DNA of 64,000 nucleotides from Cytophaga hutchinsonii ATCC 33406 (GCF_000014145.1 NC_008255.1:4356001-4420000); one strand, 5' to 3'; shown: positions 36,682 to 46,428, numbered from the stretch's first letter. Translations and numbers: made by a program. The notes: a model not told the origin generated them from the sequence alone.

Positions 36682-37563
36682 ATGGATTATTATAAAATTT
36701 TGGGCATTGAAAAAAATGCTACAGAAGCCGATATTAAAAAAGCCTATCGGAAGATGGCCCGCAAATACCATCCGGATTTGAATCCCAATGATAAAGTGGC
36801 CGAACAAAAATTCAAGGAAGTTAATGAAGCGAATGAAGTATTAAGCAATGCAGAAAACCGGAAAAAGTATGATGCCTATGGCGAGAACTGGAAACAGGGA
36901 AATGCCTATGCGAATGCTGATCAGCAGCGTTATCAGCGCCCTCCGAATCAGGGCGGAGGCGGCAATCCGTTTGACGGCGATTTTTCAGACTTCTTCGGAT
37001 CGATGTTTGGAGCAGGTGGAGCAAGAGGTGGCCGGGGCGGCACAAAATTTAAAGGGGCAGACCTGTTTGCAGAACTACAGTTAGATCTTAAAGAAGTTTT
37101 TGTTACCCATAAAAGAGAGCTGAATGTAAACGGTAAAAACATCCGCATTACAATTCCTGCGGGGATTAAGGACGGACAAACAATCAAAATTGCGGGCTAC
37201 GGTGGTGACGGTTTAAATGGCGGCCCGAAAGGCGATTTACAGATTGAAATATCTGTTACGAATAACACAAAATTTAAAATAGACAACAACGACTTGCATA
37301 ACACGGTAGAACTGGATTTATATAAGGCACTATTAGGCGGGGACCTGATCGTAGATACGTTTGATGGAAAGGCAAAATTAAAAGTTGCTCCCGAAACACA
37401 AAACGGAACCAAAGTAAAACTCAAAGGCAAGGGATTGCCGGTATATAAAAAAGAAGGTGTGTTCGGAGATCTGTACATCACATATAACATTTCCCTTCCA
37501 ACCAATCTTACTGAAAAAGAAAAAGAATTATTCACGGAACTCTCTAAACTCAGGAACGCATGA
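36682..37563 (+). CDS. cbpA: DnaJ-family co-chaperone, CbpA type
   Basis: 293 residues. The J-domain spans about 1-70, with the HPD motif at H30-P31-D32. A Gly-rich linker (about 85-125) follows, then two beta-barrel substrate-binding domains (from LFAELQLDLKEVFV onward). There is no CxxCxGxG zinc finger, which separates it from DnaJ proper. It stimulates DnaK. It overlaps the next gene by 4 bases (ATGA); that gene encodes a CbpM-like modulator, confirming the type. Confidence 0.93.
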   Translation: MDYYKILGIEKNATEADIKKAYRKMARKYHPDLNPNDKVAEQKFKEVNEANEVLSNAENRKKYDAYGENWKQGNAYANADQQRYQRPPNQGGGGNPFDGDFSDFFGSMFGAGGARGGRGGTKFKGADLFAELQLDLKEVFVTHKRELNVNGKNIRITIPAGIKDGQTIKIAGYGGDGLNGGPKGDLQIEISVTNNTKFKIDNNDLHNTVELDLYKALLGGDLIVDTFDGKAKLKVAPETQNGTKVKLKGKGLPVYKKEGVFGDLYITYNISLPTNLTEKEKELFTELSKLRNA

Positions 37564-37853
37564 ATATAGAAAACTTTATTCCGGTACACAAAATCTGCAC
37601 ATACTATCAGGTAGAAGTTTCCTTTTTAAATGGATTAGGGGAAATTGGACTGATTGAAATAAATACGGTTGAAGAGATTGGTTATATTCATATGGATCAG
37701 ATTGGAAGCATTGAAAAAATGATCCGCATGCACCATGATCTGGATGTTAATATTGAAGGAATTGATGTTGTATTTAATTTATTGAATAAAATTGAAGCGT
37801 TGCAACAGGAGTTAAAAGGTACAAGAAACAGATTGAAAATGTACGAAGGTTGA
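37560..37853 (+). CDS. cbpM: CbpM-like chaperone modulator
   Basis: 97 residues. The N-terminus (IPVHKICTYYQVEVSFLNGL) and the helical remainder (IEKMIRMHHDLDVNIEGI, then a coiled coil NKIEALQQELKGTRNRLK) match the MerR_2/CbpM family, which binds the J-domain of CbpA and blocks its action on DnaK. The ATGA overlap with cbpA supports the pairing. Confidence 0.85.
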   Translation: MNIENFIPVHKICTYYQVEVSFLNGLGEIGLIEINTVEEIGYIHMDQIGSIEKMIRMHHDLDVNIEGIDVVFNLLNKIEALQQELKGTRNRLKMYEG

Positions 37854-37936
37854 AAAGCGTACTGAGCGTATATGTTTTCATAACCCCCATTGCGGTTAAT
37901 CCGTAGAATAAAACGTTCTAACCAGTTATAGCCAAC

Positions 37937-39481
37937 ATGAATCGTACGGATTACATTCTTACCATTACAAAAGGAATTTTAGAAGCACCGGAAGAAATTA
38001 CAGCAGGATTAATAGAATATTTCAGTGCCATTTTTGAATTAAAAGAAATGCAGAAGCCAGGATTTGTTGTACTGGCAGCAGGTTTGGAAAATGGGAAAGA
38101 TGGTTCATTTACCGATTGGGTAAAAGCACTTCGTGTTGAAAAAGTTAAAAAATGTGTGCTACGTTCTTCGGCACAGGAAGCTGAAAAACTTCCCGCGCAT
38201 ATTGCCGCAGCCTTTGCCGGTGCACAGGAATATCTGTTTGAAGTAATCACTGAAAAAACGGCACACTGCTATGTGATAAGATCAATTTATTCTCCGCAGT
38301 ACGCAATTACTACAGAATTATTCACGGAATTAACGGATGCGCAAACCAACAGTGCGGCATTGTGGCAACTGGTTGCGGAACTGATAACAGAATCGAATGA
38401 ACTGAATGGCCGCAAAACTGTAGATAAAAGTGTTGTAAAAGAATATCTGAATAGCCGGGAAGGTAAAGAAGAATTTAATTTTCTTGCATCAAAATTATCG
38501 GAAGAAATGCAGATTGAATGTGTGGTAACACAATCGCCATTTATTTTTCCGCAACACCTGCAGCACTTGTTTTATCAATCGGATTTTTCATTTTATGATG
38601 GTGCTGATAGAGAGATTGCGTTTCTATATACACTGAAAGCATGTTCAGCAGAAGAGTTACTGATGCTTGTGCAGGGACAGCCATTTGCTGCAGATATCTG
38701 GGCGCAGTGTGAGAAAGAATTAAAAGAGTATCCGCGGGAAGGCATACCCGTATTAGCTGCTTCAGAATTTGAAGCATATATTAAAAGTCAAACAACAGAA
38801 GCGCTCAATCAAAATGGTATTGCCAACATAATATGTGTTGCAATACGTACACTAAGTGAACAACATCATGTACGCCCTGCGATCCCTGAAGCATTAAAAG
38901 ATGTTTTTGGTCCGGATAAAAAGGAATACGACAAAGCACTTGCACGCGGCAATGTAAAAGACAGATGGTATTTGAAATCGAATGAAAAGCCCTGGGAGAT
39001 CTGTTATTTTGAACCGGTAGACATTACTACTTTATTAGAACCTGAAATTGATTTGAAAAAAGCAAAGCAGGAATTTGCGCAGGCGCTTTCAGAAATTGAA
39101 GGGTTTGCTAAAAAAATCCAGTCTTCTTACCAGGAAGCTTTCCGGTTTGCTGGGTACTTTTTAAGCGCAGCTGTCCCGGCCGGCAATTATGATCCGCCCC
39201 ATCTTGAAATCATTTCAAAAGATCTGGAGGCAAAAGGATTCTCAGAACGTGCGATTCAGATATTGGTAAATAATTTTCTCTATCTGGAAGAATGGCATAA
39301 AATGAAATTCGATACGGAAACCATTCTTGGTTTGTTTGCAGTTAATAATGCGGATCACTTTGGCGGTATGGGTTCGTGGAACGATCAGTATGTGGAAGAA
39401 GATCCGGAAACGTATAATCGTGTATCTGCACGTACGTTTGATGCAATGAAAAAATATTTTGTTTCGTTACTTTCTAAATAA
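37937..39481 (+). CDS. Uncharacterised 514-residue cytoplasmic protein
   Basis: I recognise no family. There is no signal peptide or TM helix. The composition is acidic and Glu/Ala-rich, with long predicted helices (for example KKAKQEFAQALSEIEGFAKK). The C-terminal part has FGGMGSWNDQ, reminiscent of small helper modules but not diagnostic. The C-terminal third (about 395-514) looks like a separate helical domain. The gene starts 84 bases after cbpM and is followed by a small membrane protein 6 bases later, so it may head an operon with it. Confidence 0.65.
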   Translation: MNRTDYILTITKGILEAPEEITAGLIEYFSAIFELKEMQKPGFVVLAAGLENGKDGSFTDWVKALRVEKVKKCVLRSSAQEAEKLPAHIAAAFAGAQEYLFEVITEKTAHCYVIRSIYSPQYAITTELFTELTDAQTNSAALWQLVAELITESNELNGRKTVDKSVVKEYLNSREGKEEFNFLASKLSEEMQIECVVTQSPFIFPQHLQHLFYQSDFSFYDGADREIAFLYTLKACSAEELLMLVQGQPFAADIWAQCEKELKEYPREGIPVLAASEFEAYIKSQTTEALNQNGIANIICVAIRTLSEQHHVRPAIPEALKDVFGPDKKEYDKALARGNVKDRWYLKSNEKPWEICYFEPVDITTLLEPEIDLKKAKQEFAQALSEIEGFAKKIQSSYQEAFRFAGYFLSAAVPAGNYDPPHLEIISKDLEAKGFSERAIQILVNNFLYLEEWHKMKFDTETILGLFAVNNADHFGGMGSWNDQYVEEDPETYNRVSARTFDAMKKYFVSLLSK

Positions 39482-39487
39482 ATACAT

Positions 39488-39697
39488 ATGGCCATAATTG
39501 TTTTTTTTATAGGGTTTATAGCGGTGTTAATAAGCGCTTTTTATATTTCGTTTAATGTATATGCAACACTAAACAGCAGAGGAAATAAGTTAGCTGCACT
39601 CGCCTCAATTATAGCTTTTGTTGTAAGCTTAATCGGCTTAGGTGTTATTGTTTTATTTGTTTGGGCTGAGTTGACCGGCGGATTCAGCAGAAGATGA
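39488..39697 (+). CDS. Small two-TM membrane protein, tandem paralogue 1
   Basis: 69 residues with two hydrophobic helices (about 2-24 and 36-60), a basic loop (NSRGNKLA) and a C-terminal GGFSRR. It begins 6 bases after the previous stop. A paralogue lies 60 bases downstream with the same plan and end. Function unknown. Confidence 0.65.
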   Translation: MAIIVFFIGFIAVLISAFYISFNVYATLNSRGNKLAALASIIAFVVSLIGLGVIVLFVWAELTGGFSRR

Positions 39698-39763
39698 TCA
39701 ACCGGACAGTAAAAAAATGTATGAGTAGATAAAAAATCAGTACGGATTTATAAATAAATGCAT

Positions 39764-39970
39764 ATGGAATTAACACCTTTGATTGGACTTGCTGTAATAC
39801 TTATAAGTTCTTTTTTAATTTCCTGGAAAGCATATAAAGCACTACGTAGCAGAGGAAAGCAATATGCAGTTTTCTTTGCGGTAATGAGCTTTGTTGTCAG
39901 CTGTGTACTTATCTGGGTGGCTTTACTATTTGCCTGGATCGTTTTTGGAGACGGATTCAGCAGAAGATAA
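39764..39970 (+). CDS. Small two-TM membrane protein, tandem paralogue 2
   Basis: 68 residues from the ATG at 39764 (an ATG two codons earlier is equally possible). Two TM helices flank the loop LRSRGKQYA, and the C-terminus GDGFSRR mirrors its neighbour. Its last 45 bases overlap the 3' end of the convergent DUF2306 gene, which is unusual; the conserved end in paralogue 1 argues that this reading is real. Confidence 0.65.
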   Translation: MELTPLIGLAVILISSFLISWKAYKALRSRGKQYAVFFAVMSFVVSCVLIWVALLFAWIVFGDGFSRR

Positions 39971-40609
39971 TATAAAGTTTTTTTTCATCCGGATATAATA
40001 TTCCGCTAAAAGCAGGTTGGGTACAAAGCCAAGCCAGGCATTGATCATATAAAGCGAATCCGGATCTATGGTCGTGGCAGCACTTAAAATCATTTTCCAG
40101 CTGCGTAACGTAATGGCAGAAAAAGTAAGTGCATAACTACGGATCATATAGTTTTCATGGCTCCTGAAATTTTTATTTTTAATATCAAGAAATGCTTTCA
40201 GCGTAAACCAGAACCAAAGGCAATCCAGTATCATAAAAGCTGTTTTAGTTGGAAAGCCTCCGTTTGCGTAATAAGCCATAATAAGTGCTGCAGGAAAATT
40301 GATTACAAGTATGTTGAATACATACACCTTACCGATGAACCTGTGAATAGCGGGATAGCCTGTCTGTAGATGTTTTGAGAATTGTGTAAAACCTGCAATC
40401 AGACAAAAAATACTTGTGAAGACATGAATATAAAAAGCAATTTTCCAGCGGACAATGTGCATGTATTCCTGTTTGTATTGCAGAAAAGCCACGTGTTCAT
40501 CGAAGCTGCTGTATTGCAGAATCGTTAGTGACATAAGAAAGGTTGCTATACAGAGAAGGGTATAGATAATAATTGTTTTCAGTATATCAAGCACAAATGC
40601 CCGCATCAC
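39926..40609 (-). CDS. DUF2306 membrane protein
   Basis: 227 residues with six or seven TM helices. Blocks such as HVFTSIFCLIAGFTQFSKHL, HRFIGKVYVFNIL and HENYMIRSYALTFSAITLR, with conserved His residues in or near helices, match the DUF2306 family (predicted membrane proteins with cytochrome-like histidines). The role is unknown. It overlaps the upstream DMT transporter by 4 bases and the convergent small gene by 45. Confidence 0.8.
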   Translation of the reverse strand: MMRAFVLDILKTIIIYTLLCIATFLMSLTILQYSSFDEHVAFLQYKQEYMHIVRWKIAFYIHVFTSIFCLIAGFTQFSKHLQTGYPAIHRFIGKVYVFNILVINFPAALIMAYYANGGFPTKTAFMILDCLWFWFTLKAFLDIKNKNFRSHENYMIRSYALTFSAITLRSWKMILSAATTIDPDSLYMINAWLGFVPNLLLAEYYIRMKKNFILSSAESVSKNDPGK

Positions 40610-41502
40610 ATAATTTCTTTTTTTCTATTGATCATATATACTGCCGCAATGCCTAACACGCCGCCAATAATAGTATGCAGCAATAATGTTTCGTTTAGGA
40701 ATACCCAAGAAGACACCGCTGCAGAAACCGGTACTAAAAAAATAAAACTGCTTGCTTTCTCCGGACCGAGAGTTGTTGTAGCGTAAAAATAATAGCTCGT
40801 AGCAAGTGATGTTGCAAAGATACCGCTGAATAAAATGTTCCACCAGAAATACTGATCCGCGTTATGAAGTATATTATTCAAGTCTGTAAGGTTTACAAAC
40901 GGAATCATAATTAAAACTGTTGCCAGGTACATCCATAAACTGAAGCTCATAGAAGAGCCATAAGTAGATGCTTTCGACGTGATCCGGCTCATCACTGCCC
41001 ATACAAAGGCAGCCAGCAAAAAATAGATATTGCCGGATGCAAAGAGTTCATCCAGACTACCCCATATTTTCAATAAGGTTGCACCGGCAACTAAACCCAG
41101 CACCAATCCGATCGTTTCATTCCGTGACGGCTTTTTTCTATTCAATACCAATCCGATACTATAAGCCATGATCGGATTCATCGTTGTAACCAATACACCG
41201 CCTGCTCCGGCCAAGCCATTTTTCAATCCGTAAAAAAACAAATAGGTGTAAGCAGACAATAACAATCCGGCTGCCAGTAATGAAGGAATGCCTTTTCTAT
41301 GAATGGTCAGCGGTGCCTTCATAAAAAAGAATACAGGTAAGAAGCCTGCGAATACAACGATATACCGGATCAGAACAATAGTAACAGGAGAGCCATAAGA
41401 AGCCGCCACTTTACCGGAAGGCCAGCTTAAGCCCCAGAAAAACATGCTCACTACAATACCTGTAAAAAGTAATTTCTCTGATTTGTTTTCCTGAGCAGTC
41501 AA
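40606..41502 (-). CDS. EamA/DMT-family transporter
   Basis: 298 residues, ten TM helices in two EamA repeats (first: MFFWGLSWPSGKVAASYGSP; second begins at about FLLAAFVWAVMSRITSKAS). Drug/metabolite transporters of this type export small metabolites or amino acids; the substrate cannot be given. It is first gene of a two-gene operon with the DUF2306 gene. Confidence 0.88.
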   Translation of the reverse strand: MTAQENKSEKLLFTGIVVSMFFWGLSWPSGKVAASYGSPVTIVLIRYIVVFAGFLPVFFFMKAPLTIHRKGIPSLLAAGLLLSAYTYLFFYGLKNGLAGAGGVLVTTMNPIMAYSIGLVLNRKKPSRNETIGLVLGLVAGATLLKIWGSLDELFASGNIYFLLAAFVWAVMSRITSKASTYGSSMSFSLWMYLATVLIMIPFVNLTDLNNILHNADQYFWWNILFSGIFATSLATSYYFYATTTLGPEKASSFIFLVPVSAAVSSWVFLNETLLLHTIIGGVLGIAAVYMINRKKEIM

Positions 41503-41661
41503 TGCGGTAATGATTAGAAATACGGTTGATTAAAAATACTACTTATTATTCAATGTAGTTCAAATTAAAACCGTTTTCTCAAACGCCCGGTCACATGTAT
41601 GTAAGGGCAATTAAGCGCAGTGTATCTTATTTTACACCGGCTTGGCGCACCGGGGTGATCG

Positions 41662-41715
41662 ATCCCTTATCAAACGGAGCCGATCTTTTAACCTCAACAA
41701 CGTTTGATAAGGGAT
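41662..41715. repeat. 15-bp perfect inverted repeat
   Basis: ATCCCTTATCAAACG (41662-41676) and CGTTTGATAAGGGAT (41701-41715) with a 24-base spacer. It lies directly next to the terminator at 41725, so the two could form a double-hairpin. There is no T run after this one. Confidence 0.75.
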
Positions 41716-41719
41716 TATA

Positions 41720-41751
41720 TAAAAAAAGCACCCGTGTTTCACGGGTGCTTT
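41720..41751 (-). terminator. Intrinsic terminator for the debranching-enzyme gene
   Basis: Stem AAAGCACCCGT (41725-41735) with ACGGGTGCTTT (41741-41751). On the minus strand the stem is followed by a T run (A tract at 41721-41727), so it ends leftward transcription of the gene at 41796. Confidence 0.88.
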
Positions 41752-41795
41752 CATATGTACTACTATCTTAAAGCGTATTACCTAAAACCTATTAC

Positions 41796-43781
41796 TTATA
41801 AATTGTATTCTTCAATAACCCTTAATACTTCTGCAACACCCCAGGCTTGAGCTACACAGCCGCGCGGGTAGTGCGGCGCGTCTCCGTCAAAGATTTCAGA
41901 AACACTGCCGATGCAGCTTTCTTCCAGGTGATAAGCAAAATTATAAATTACTTTCTGGCTTAAACGGTGTGCATGATCGCCGCTTACACGCATCATTACA
42001 TCAACGTATGGCCCAAGCAGCCAGCTCCAAACAGTTCCCTGGTGATACGATGCATCACGCCTTCTCCAGTCGCCCTGATAAATACCATAATAATTATGGT
42101 CGTGCGGACTTAAGCTCCGCAAACCAACAGGCGTATATAAGTGCTCTTCCACACAATAGAAAACAGCCTGAGCCTTGTCAGCTTCAAGAAGCTGGAACGG
42201 AAGGCTGATAGCGAAAAGCTGATTCGGCCGGATAGATGGATTTGGCTGATCGTTTTCATCAATCAGGTCATACAAATAATTGCCATCCTGGTTCCAGAAG
42301 CGCGACAAGAACGCGTCTTTTACTTTCTGTGCCGATGCTTCAATAGCCACAGCATCGTGTGCCTGATTATTGGTATCTAATAAATACGCGAATATTTTTA
42401 ACGTATTATACCATAATGCCTGGATCTCAACGGGCTTACCCATACGTGGCGTAACAACCCAGTCGCCAACCTTGGCATCCATCCAGGTTAATTGCTGGCC
42501 GGTTTCTCCCGCGAATAACAGGCCATCTTCAGCAACTTTAATGTTGTATAATGTTCCTTTGAAATGATGATCAACAATATCTTTTAAAACAGGAAGAATC
42601 TCATTCAGAACAAAGTTGCGGTCCTGAGTAGTTTGCAGGTAACGGTATACTGCTACAAAGAACCATAGCGTACCATCAACGTTGTTGTATTCCGGCGCTT
42701 CATCGCCATCTTTAAAACGGTTTGGCACCATCCCATTCTGAACGCTTTCTGCAAATGCTTTTATAATTCTTTTTGCATCATCAAAGCGGCCGGTGGTTAA
42801 ACACAGCCCAGGCAATGCAATCATTGTATCTCTGCCCCAATCTGTAAACCAGTGGTAACCGGCTATTACAGTTTTTAACGATTCAGAACGCTGCACGACA
42901 AATTGATTGGCAGATAACGTTAATTGTTCAATCGTTGAATTAACTGTCCTGCCGTTAAGAAGCCCCATTCTGCGCACTCTTTCCTGCTCATATAAGTCAA
43001 AAGCATTTCTGCCTGCAGGATCGTTCGTTGAAAGAATAACACCAAATGAATCGCCGGCATTAAGTGACAGGGAGAAGGTACCGTGATTGAACAGATCTTC
43101 TTCACATTCTAAACCTCTGTAACGGTCAACCGCATAATCAAACTGATAGAACCAGTTCGGGTCGTTGCGTAACGACGCATTGGGTATGGAAATAAATATT
43201 TCCGGTGAAGTTGGATAAGGTTGTGTCCTGAATACGCCGTTCTCAAACGTGCAGGCAGGATCAAACACATCATTTGCTTTATGAAGGGAATGATAATCTC
43301 TGCCGGAAATAAGAGGAAGTAATTTAAATGTAAATGTTGTGGGCGCCTGAAGTACATTGTAAATGATTACGGTTGTATTTTCGCCATGCAGCATAACAAC
43401 TGTTTTGCGGATCACAACACCGTTTACTTCAAACGTAAATTCAGGAAAAAATTCTTTTTTAAATTCAGCCATGTGTACATAGCCCTGAGGAGAAAGCGAT
43501 TCTCTGTATTTGTTGGTGCTTAAGTGAAACCATTCGTCATTTAAAACAATGATCTCATCTAATTTATTAACCAATACGGTACGCTCAGTAGGTGGTTTGG
43601 TAGCAGCAACCAGGATACCGTGATATCTCCGGGTATTACAGCCGCTTAATGAACTCCCGGCCCATCCGCCCAAACCATTGGTTTCAAGCCATTCGGAACC
43701 TTCCCATAGCTTTCCTGAAGAAGAGCCATAAAAAAGTTTGTGAACATCTGTTTGAATGGCTGTCTTATCTAATCGTAACAT
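41796..43781 (-). CDS. Glycogen debranching enzyme / amylo-alpha-1,6-glucosidase (GH133-like)
   Basis: 661 residues from the ATG at 43781 (MLRLDKTAIQ); an ATG four codons upstream is also possible. The N-terminal beta domain has ETNGLGGWAGSSLSGCNTRRYHG, and the C-terminal (alpha/alpha)6 barrel has WFTDWGRDTMIALPGL, EYNNVDGTLWFF and the final GSVSEIFDGDAPH. This is the archaeal/bacterial amylo-alpha-1,6-glucosidase type, which removes 1,6-linked glucose from glycogen. No signal peptide, so cytoplasmic. It is followed by a terminator and separated by 215 bases from the GH1 gene upstream. Confidence 0.92.
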   Translation of the reverse strand: MLRLDKTAIQTDVHKLFYGSSSGKLWEGSEWLETNGLGGWAGSSLSGCNTRRYHGILVAATKPPTERTVLVNKLDEIIVLNDEWFHLSTNKYRESLSPQGYVHMAEFKKEFFPEFTFEVNGVVIRKTVVMLHGENTTVIIYNVLQAPTTFTFKLLPLISGRDYHSLHKANDVFDPACTFENGVFRTQPYPTSPEIFISIPNASLRNDPNWFYQFDYAVDRYRGLECEEDLFNHGTFSLSLNAGDSFGVILSTNDPAGRNAFDLYEQERVRRMGLLNGRTVNSTIEQLTLSANQFVVQRSESLKTVIAGYHWFTDWGRDTMIALPGLCLTTGRFDDAKRIIKAFAESVQNGMVPNRFKDGDEAPEYNNVDGTLWFFVAVYRYLQTTQDRNFVLNEILPVLKDIVDHHFKGTLYNIKVAEDGLLFAGETGQQLTWMDAKVGDWVVTPRMGKPVEIQALWYNTLKIFAYLLDTNNQAHDAVAIEASAQKVKDAFLSRFWNQDGNYLYDLIDENDQPNPSIRPNQLFAISLPFQLLEADKAQAVFYCVEEHLYTPVGLRSLSPHDHNYYGIYQGDWRRRDASYHQGTVWSWLLGPYVDVMMRVSGDHAHRLSQKVIYNFAYHLEESCIGSVSEIFDGDAPHYPRGCVAQAWGVAEVLRVIEEYNL

Positions 43782-43996
43782 AGCAATTTGCAAAAGGTAG
43801 GAATGAATTTTATTGGAGGTTTCCCCATCTGTAATAAAAGGAGGATACCCTTACGAAGTTAACCTATATTTTAATAATCCCACACATTAAAACTTAAAAA
43901 ATCTGCGTTTTTACCAATATTAACGGCTATTTTCAAAATAGTGTTAACAAAGGTTTAAGCTTGTTTGTGTTCAGGATATGCTTCATTAAGAAGCTA

Positions 43997-45385
43997 TTAT
44001 TCCCGAATAAAAGAACCATACCAGAGACCTGATTCTTTTACAATTCTGTTTTGATTTTTAAAGTCGGTGTATATCAAGCCAAAGCGCGGATGATAGCCTT
44101 CCGCCCATTCAAAATTATCTGTCCAGGTCCAGACAAAATACCCATCAACTTTTGAGCCTTCGGCCCGCGCACGTAAAACCTGTTCAATATGATCCTGCAA
44201 ATACGTGGTCCGTAAATGATCGGATATTAGACTCTCGTGATGTGTGTCTTCAAAGGCAGCGCCATTCTCTGTGATCAGGATTTTTTTAATGCCAGGATAC
44301 GCATCAAATTTTCTGATCATATGATAAATAGATTCCGGATAAACTTCCCAGTTCATTAAGGTATGCGGCACCTTCCGGTTTGGGGCCGTGATAAGGCGCG
44401 CATTCAGGTAAGGCGTAAACCAGGAATGTTTTACAAATTCACGTGTATAATTCTGAACACCAATAAAATCAAAATCATATTTCATCTTATACTCATCGCC
44501 GGGCAGAATATACTGATGAATATTCTGCAGGGGTTTTAAGGTATCAATCGGATAGCCCATACCAAGCGTTGGTTCAATGAACATACGGTTTAACAGCGCA
44601 TCTACTTTATACGCAGCCAGGTGATCTTTCTCAATATTGCGGTAAGGCTCAATGTGTGAGCAGGAAAATGTAGTACCTACTGTAGCATTGGGATAAATGG
44701 ATTTGATAGCACGTGCACCTTCGCACATACTTAATACGGCATGGTGGATAGCGGGAAGAAAATTTTTCATGCCTCTGCGGCCGGGTGCATGTAAGCCTAA
44801 AAAATAACCTGCACCAACAAACACCATCGGTTCATTCATTACCATCCAGTGCTGCACGCGGTCACCAAAGTGTTTGACGCATATGGCAACATATCCGGTA
44901 AACCAGTTTACAACTTCTCTGTTCGTCCAGCCGCCACGCTTTTCCAGCGCCTGCGGTAAGTCCCAGTGATAAAGGGTTACCCAGGGTGTGATGCCGTAAC
45001 GCAGACAGGTATCAATTAAACGATCGTAAAAAGCAATGCCTGCCGGATTAATCTCACCCGTGCCCGAAGGCAGGATGCGCGACCAGGAAATTGAAAAACG
45101 AAAATGATTGATGCCCAGCGATTGCATGAGTTTCAGATCATCTTCATAACGGGAATAAAAATCGCAGGCAATGTTTGCGTTTTTTCTGTCCTTGATCTTA
45201 TTTTTATTTTCATTTGTAAAGGTATCCCATATGGAAGGACCTTTACCATCTATGTTATAGGCTCCTTCTGTTTGATACGCTGAGGCAGATACGCCCCAAA
45301 CGAAAGAAGCATCCAGTTGTTTTTTATACGCATATAAAGTCGAAGCATCTTTTTCTAAAGATGCTTTAGGCTCAGAAAGTATCAT
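43997..45385 (-). CDS. GH1 beta-glucosidase
   Basis: 462 residues, full length. FVWGVSASAYQTEGA is the N-terminal signature. The acid/base is E185 in MVMNEPMVF and the nucleophile E373 in ILITENGAAF. Other barrel motifs include HFRFSISWSRILPSG and WTWTDNFEWAEGY. No signal peptide, so it probably hydrolyses imported cellobiose or short beta-glucosides in the cytoplasm, complementing the exported GH3 enzyme. It starts 2 bases after the glycosyltransferase stop, implying an operon. Confidence 0.94.
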   Translation of the reverse strand: MILSEPKASLEKDASTLYAYKKQLDASFVWGVSASAYQTEGAYNIDGKGPSIWDTFTNENKNKIKDRKNANIACDFYSRYEDDLKLMQSLGINHFRFSISWSRILPSGTGEINPAGIAFYDRLIDTCLRYGITPWVTLYHWDLPQALEKRGGWTNREVVNWFTGYVAICVKHFGDRVQHWMVMNEPMVFVGAGYFLGLHAPGRRGMKNFLPAIHHAVLSMCEGARAIKSIYPNATVGTTFSCSHIEPYRNIEKDHLAAYKVDALLNRMFIEPTLGMGYPIDTLKPLQNIHQYILPGDEYKMKYDFDFIGVQNYTREFVKHSWFTPYLNARLITAPNRKVPHTLMNWEVYPESIYHMIRKFDAYPGIKKILITENGAAFEDTHHESLISDHLRTTYLQDHIEQVLRARAEGSKVDGYFVWTWTDNFEWAEGYHPRFGLIYTDFKNQNRIVKESGLWYGSFIRE

Positions 45386-45387
45386 AG

Positions 45388-46428
45388 TTAAAGGTCAAGC
45401 TCTTTTTCCCATTTCTGTGCAATGTCTAATATACTTGCCGCGGGATTGAATTTTGTGAAGATCTGTTCAATAATACGTTCGGTGATATCGGGATAATCCA
45501 CTTCAATGCGTGAATCGTTTTCGAGCCACTGTTCTATTACGGCGTAGTGTTTCTTTTTCAAACTTTTAATAACAGGCACGCCCATCTCTGCCAATGCGGC
45601 TGCATTGCAATGTTGTTCGTACTGCCCTTTCATTGGAATGACTAACAGTTTTTTCCCCATAAACAGAGCTTCGGCAGGTGTTTCAAAACCTGCACCGCAG
45701 ATAACGCCTTCAGCGGTTGACATACTTTTAATGAACAGTTCATTCTGGATAGGAAGAATGTGCACATTTTTTTCAGTAACAGGTGTGGTATTGTGTTTTG
45801 AAAATACCTGCCATTGAATATGTTTAAACCGGGATAAACTTTTTATTAAGCGTTCATCGTCATAAGAAGGCAGATAGACGGTGTAGTGACCAAGGTTTTC
45901 AATGTGTGCCGCGCGTATCTGCTGGCGGATAACAGGCGTAAAAATATTTTTATCGTAGCGTTCAAAATGAAACCCATACTGGTGTGTGGTAGGCGCATAA
46001 TACCGCAGAATTGTCTGGCCAAGAAGATCAAAATTTGAAGGCTTTGGAGATTTTGCATTTAATACAGCAGCCTGGTGACTTAAGGAAATGCAGGGCTTGT
46101 CTGCGCCATAACATGCCCAGGCACTTACGGGTTCAAAATCATTGATCACCAGATCGTATTCGTGAATGGGTAATTGTTTTATTTCGTTGTAAAGGCGTTT
46201 CGATTTTAATTTCATAAAGGTCTTGAACATGTCAACACCTCCTTTTTTGCCGAAAATAAAACTTAATCCCTTAAACTGATATTTTACCGGAAAAGGTAGT
46301 GCAAGGTCTCCCTGAACACCGCTTACTAAAATATCGACATCACCTTTTTTTTGTAATAAAGGAACGATGTCCATTGAACGGCTCAAATGGCCATTTCCCG
46401 TGCCTTGTATGGCGTACAGTATTTTCAT
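45388..46428 (-). CDS. Glycosyltransferase-like protein (GT-B, UDP-sugar transferase type)
   Basis: 346 residues. The opening KILYAIQGTGNGHLSRSM is the acceptor-side glycine loop of GT-B enzymes such as MurG. The C-terminal half has GVICGAGFETPAEALFMGKK followed by MKGQYEQHCNAAALAEMG, the nucleotide-sugar-binding block. The acceptor is unknown. The family is widespread in Bacteroidota, often next to a phosphoesterase like the divergent gene at 46776. It is upstream of GH1 with a 2-base gap. Confidence 0.82.
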   Translation of the reverse strand: MKILYAIQGTGNGHLSRSMDIVPLLQKKGDVDILVSGVQGDLALPFPVKYQFKGLSFIFGKKGGVDMFKTFMKLKSKRLYNEIKQLPIHEYDLVINDFEPVSAWACYGADKPCISLSHQAAVLNAKSPKPSNFDLLGQTILRYYAPTTHQYGFHFERYDKNIFTPVIRQQIRAAHIENLGHYTVYLPSYDDERLIKSLSRFKHIQWQVFSKHNTTPVTEKNVHILPIQNELFIKSMSTAEGVICGAGFETPAEALFMGKKLLVIPMKGQYEQHCNAAALAEMGVPVIKSLKKKHYAVIEQWLENDSRIEVDYPDITERIIEQIFTKFNPAASILDIAQKWEKELDL

